Assembly (NCBI GenBank): GCA_031368465.1
Contig: JANMNT010000013.1
Location: forward strand, 1-6,006
Direction: 5' to 3'
DNA from: UKL13-2 sp031368465
GTDB lineage: Bacteria; Pseudomonadota; Gammaproteobacteria; Burkholderiales; Usitatibacteraceae
DNA length: 6,006 nucleotides
The notes under the pieces are model-generated. The model made no database searches, was not told the DNA's origin, and was given only the letters and a program-made list of their open reading frames with translations. Of this stretch, positions 5,866 to 6,006 are shown piece after piece. The position numbers were made by a program, and so were the translations under genes. The stretch's first letter is position 1. Each line of letters begins with the position of its first letter.

Positions 5866-6006
5866 CTATCGCTTTTCGGAAGACGCCGCACGTGCCAAAG
5901 GATCTTGCCGGTAAAACTGCACGAGTTGGTCGTAGACCTGTGGGAACTCCCGGCGAACCGTATTGGGCAACTCAAAAAACGCCTCAGAAATGACGGCAAA
6001 AAATTC
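5866..6006 (-). CDS. mtfA: MtfA-type (M90 family) zinc peptidase, C-terminal fragment
   Basis: The last 46 codons of a gene entering from beyond the window end, stop TAG at 5866-5868. The peptide begins EFFAVISEAFF and continues with LPNTVRREFPQVYDQLVQFY and RQDPLARAASSEKR. This matches, as I recall it, the C-terminus of E. coli MtfA (ECFAVLSEYFF … [20 protein letters not shown]) position for position in its key residues. MtfA is a cytosolic zinc-dependent aminopeptidase that binds the glucose repressor Mlc in enteric bacteria; in other proteobacteria the partner is unclear. The opening Glu of EFFAV probably corresponds to the third metal ligand of this HEXXH-plus-Glu peptidase class. The HEXXH motif and about four-fifths of the protein lie outside the window, so activity cannot be judged. 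It is convergent with the small ORF and shares the terminator at 5753-5784. Confidence 0.85.
   Translation of the reverse strand, partial: EFFAVISEAFFELPNTVRREFPQVYDQLVQFYRQDPLARAASSEKR

Noticed and set aside
5619..5999. 126-codon minus-strand frame at the window end
   Set aside because: It reads through the terminator hairpin and overlaps the mtfA-type C-terminus in another frame; its translation is low-quality Arg/Ser/Thr-rich sequence.
1..6006. CRISPR arrays, insertion sequences, tRNA/rRNA genes, riboswitches, attachment sites
   Set aside because: No spaced repeat series, terminal inverted repeats, cloverleaf or conserved RNA element was seen by eye; nearly all sequence is accounted for by conserved genes.

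Overview
The window holds an ordinary chromosomal housekeeping stretch of a proteobacterium with moderate GC. The PII protein, the polyphosphate kinase N-terminus (…FLNRELQMLAFNRRVLAQAE…) and the pairing of a glutamine-dependent NAD synthetase with glnB look most like a betaproteobacterium, although a gammaproteobacterium is not excluded. I see no phage, insertion sequence, CRISPR array or toxin-antitoxin system, and no obvious sign of recent transfer.

Layout: (1) 47-2224 (+), polyphosphate kinase ppk1, complete because an in-frame stop at 2-4 closes the frame upstream. (2) 2229-3374 (-), a COG3146/FemAB-like GNAT acyltransferase of unknown substrate, convergent with ppk1 with only 4 nt between the stop codons. 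(3) 3375-3443, a 69-nt divergent control region with a perfect TATAAT box pointing to nadE and a 10-bp palindrome beside it. (4) 3444-5102 (+), nadE, a glutaminase-NAD synthetase fusion. (5) 5131-5469 (+), glnB, the PII nitrogen/energy signal protein, 28 nt after nadE and probably in the same transcript. (6) 5470-5865, a region of about 400 nt without a long gene; it holds a promoter-like sequence, a small ORF at 5579-5716 with a strong Shine-Dalgarno that encodes a 45-residue two-helix membrane protein, and a cluster of hairpins including a bidirectional intrinsic terminator. (7) 5866-6006 (-), the C-terminal 46 codons of an MtfA-type (M90) zinc peptidase running off the window end.

The clearest functional unit is nadE-glnB. 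NadE consumes glutamine and ATP to make NAD, while PII reads ATP/ADP, 2-oxoglutarate and, through uridylylation, glutamine. Co-transcription therefore couples an enzyme to a sensor of its own substrates. ppk1 (polyphosphate from ATP) lies nearby but is separated by a gene on the other strand, so it is not in that operon.

No clearly undescribed system is present. The items most worth a second look are the small membrane protein with its duplicated ribosome-binding segment, the basic insertion in the catalytic half of PPK1, and the nadE-glnB linkage.
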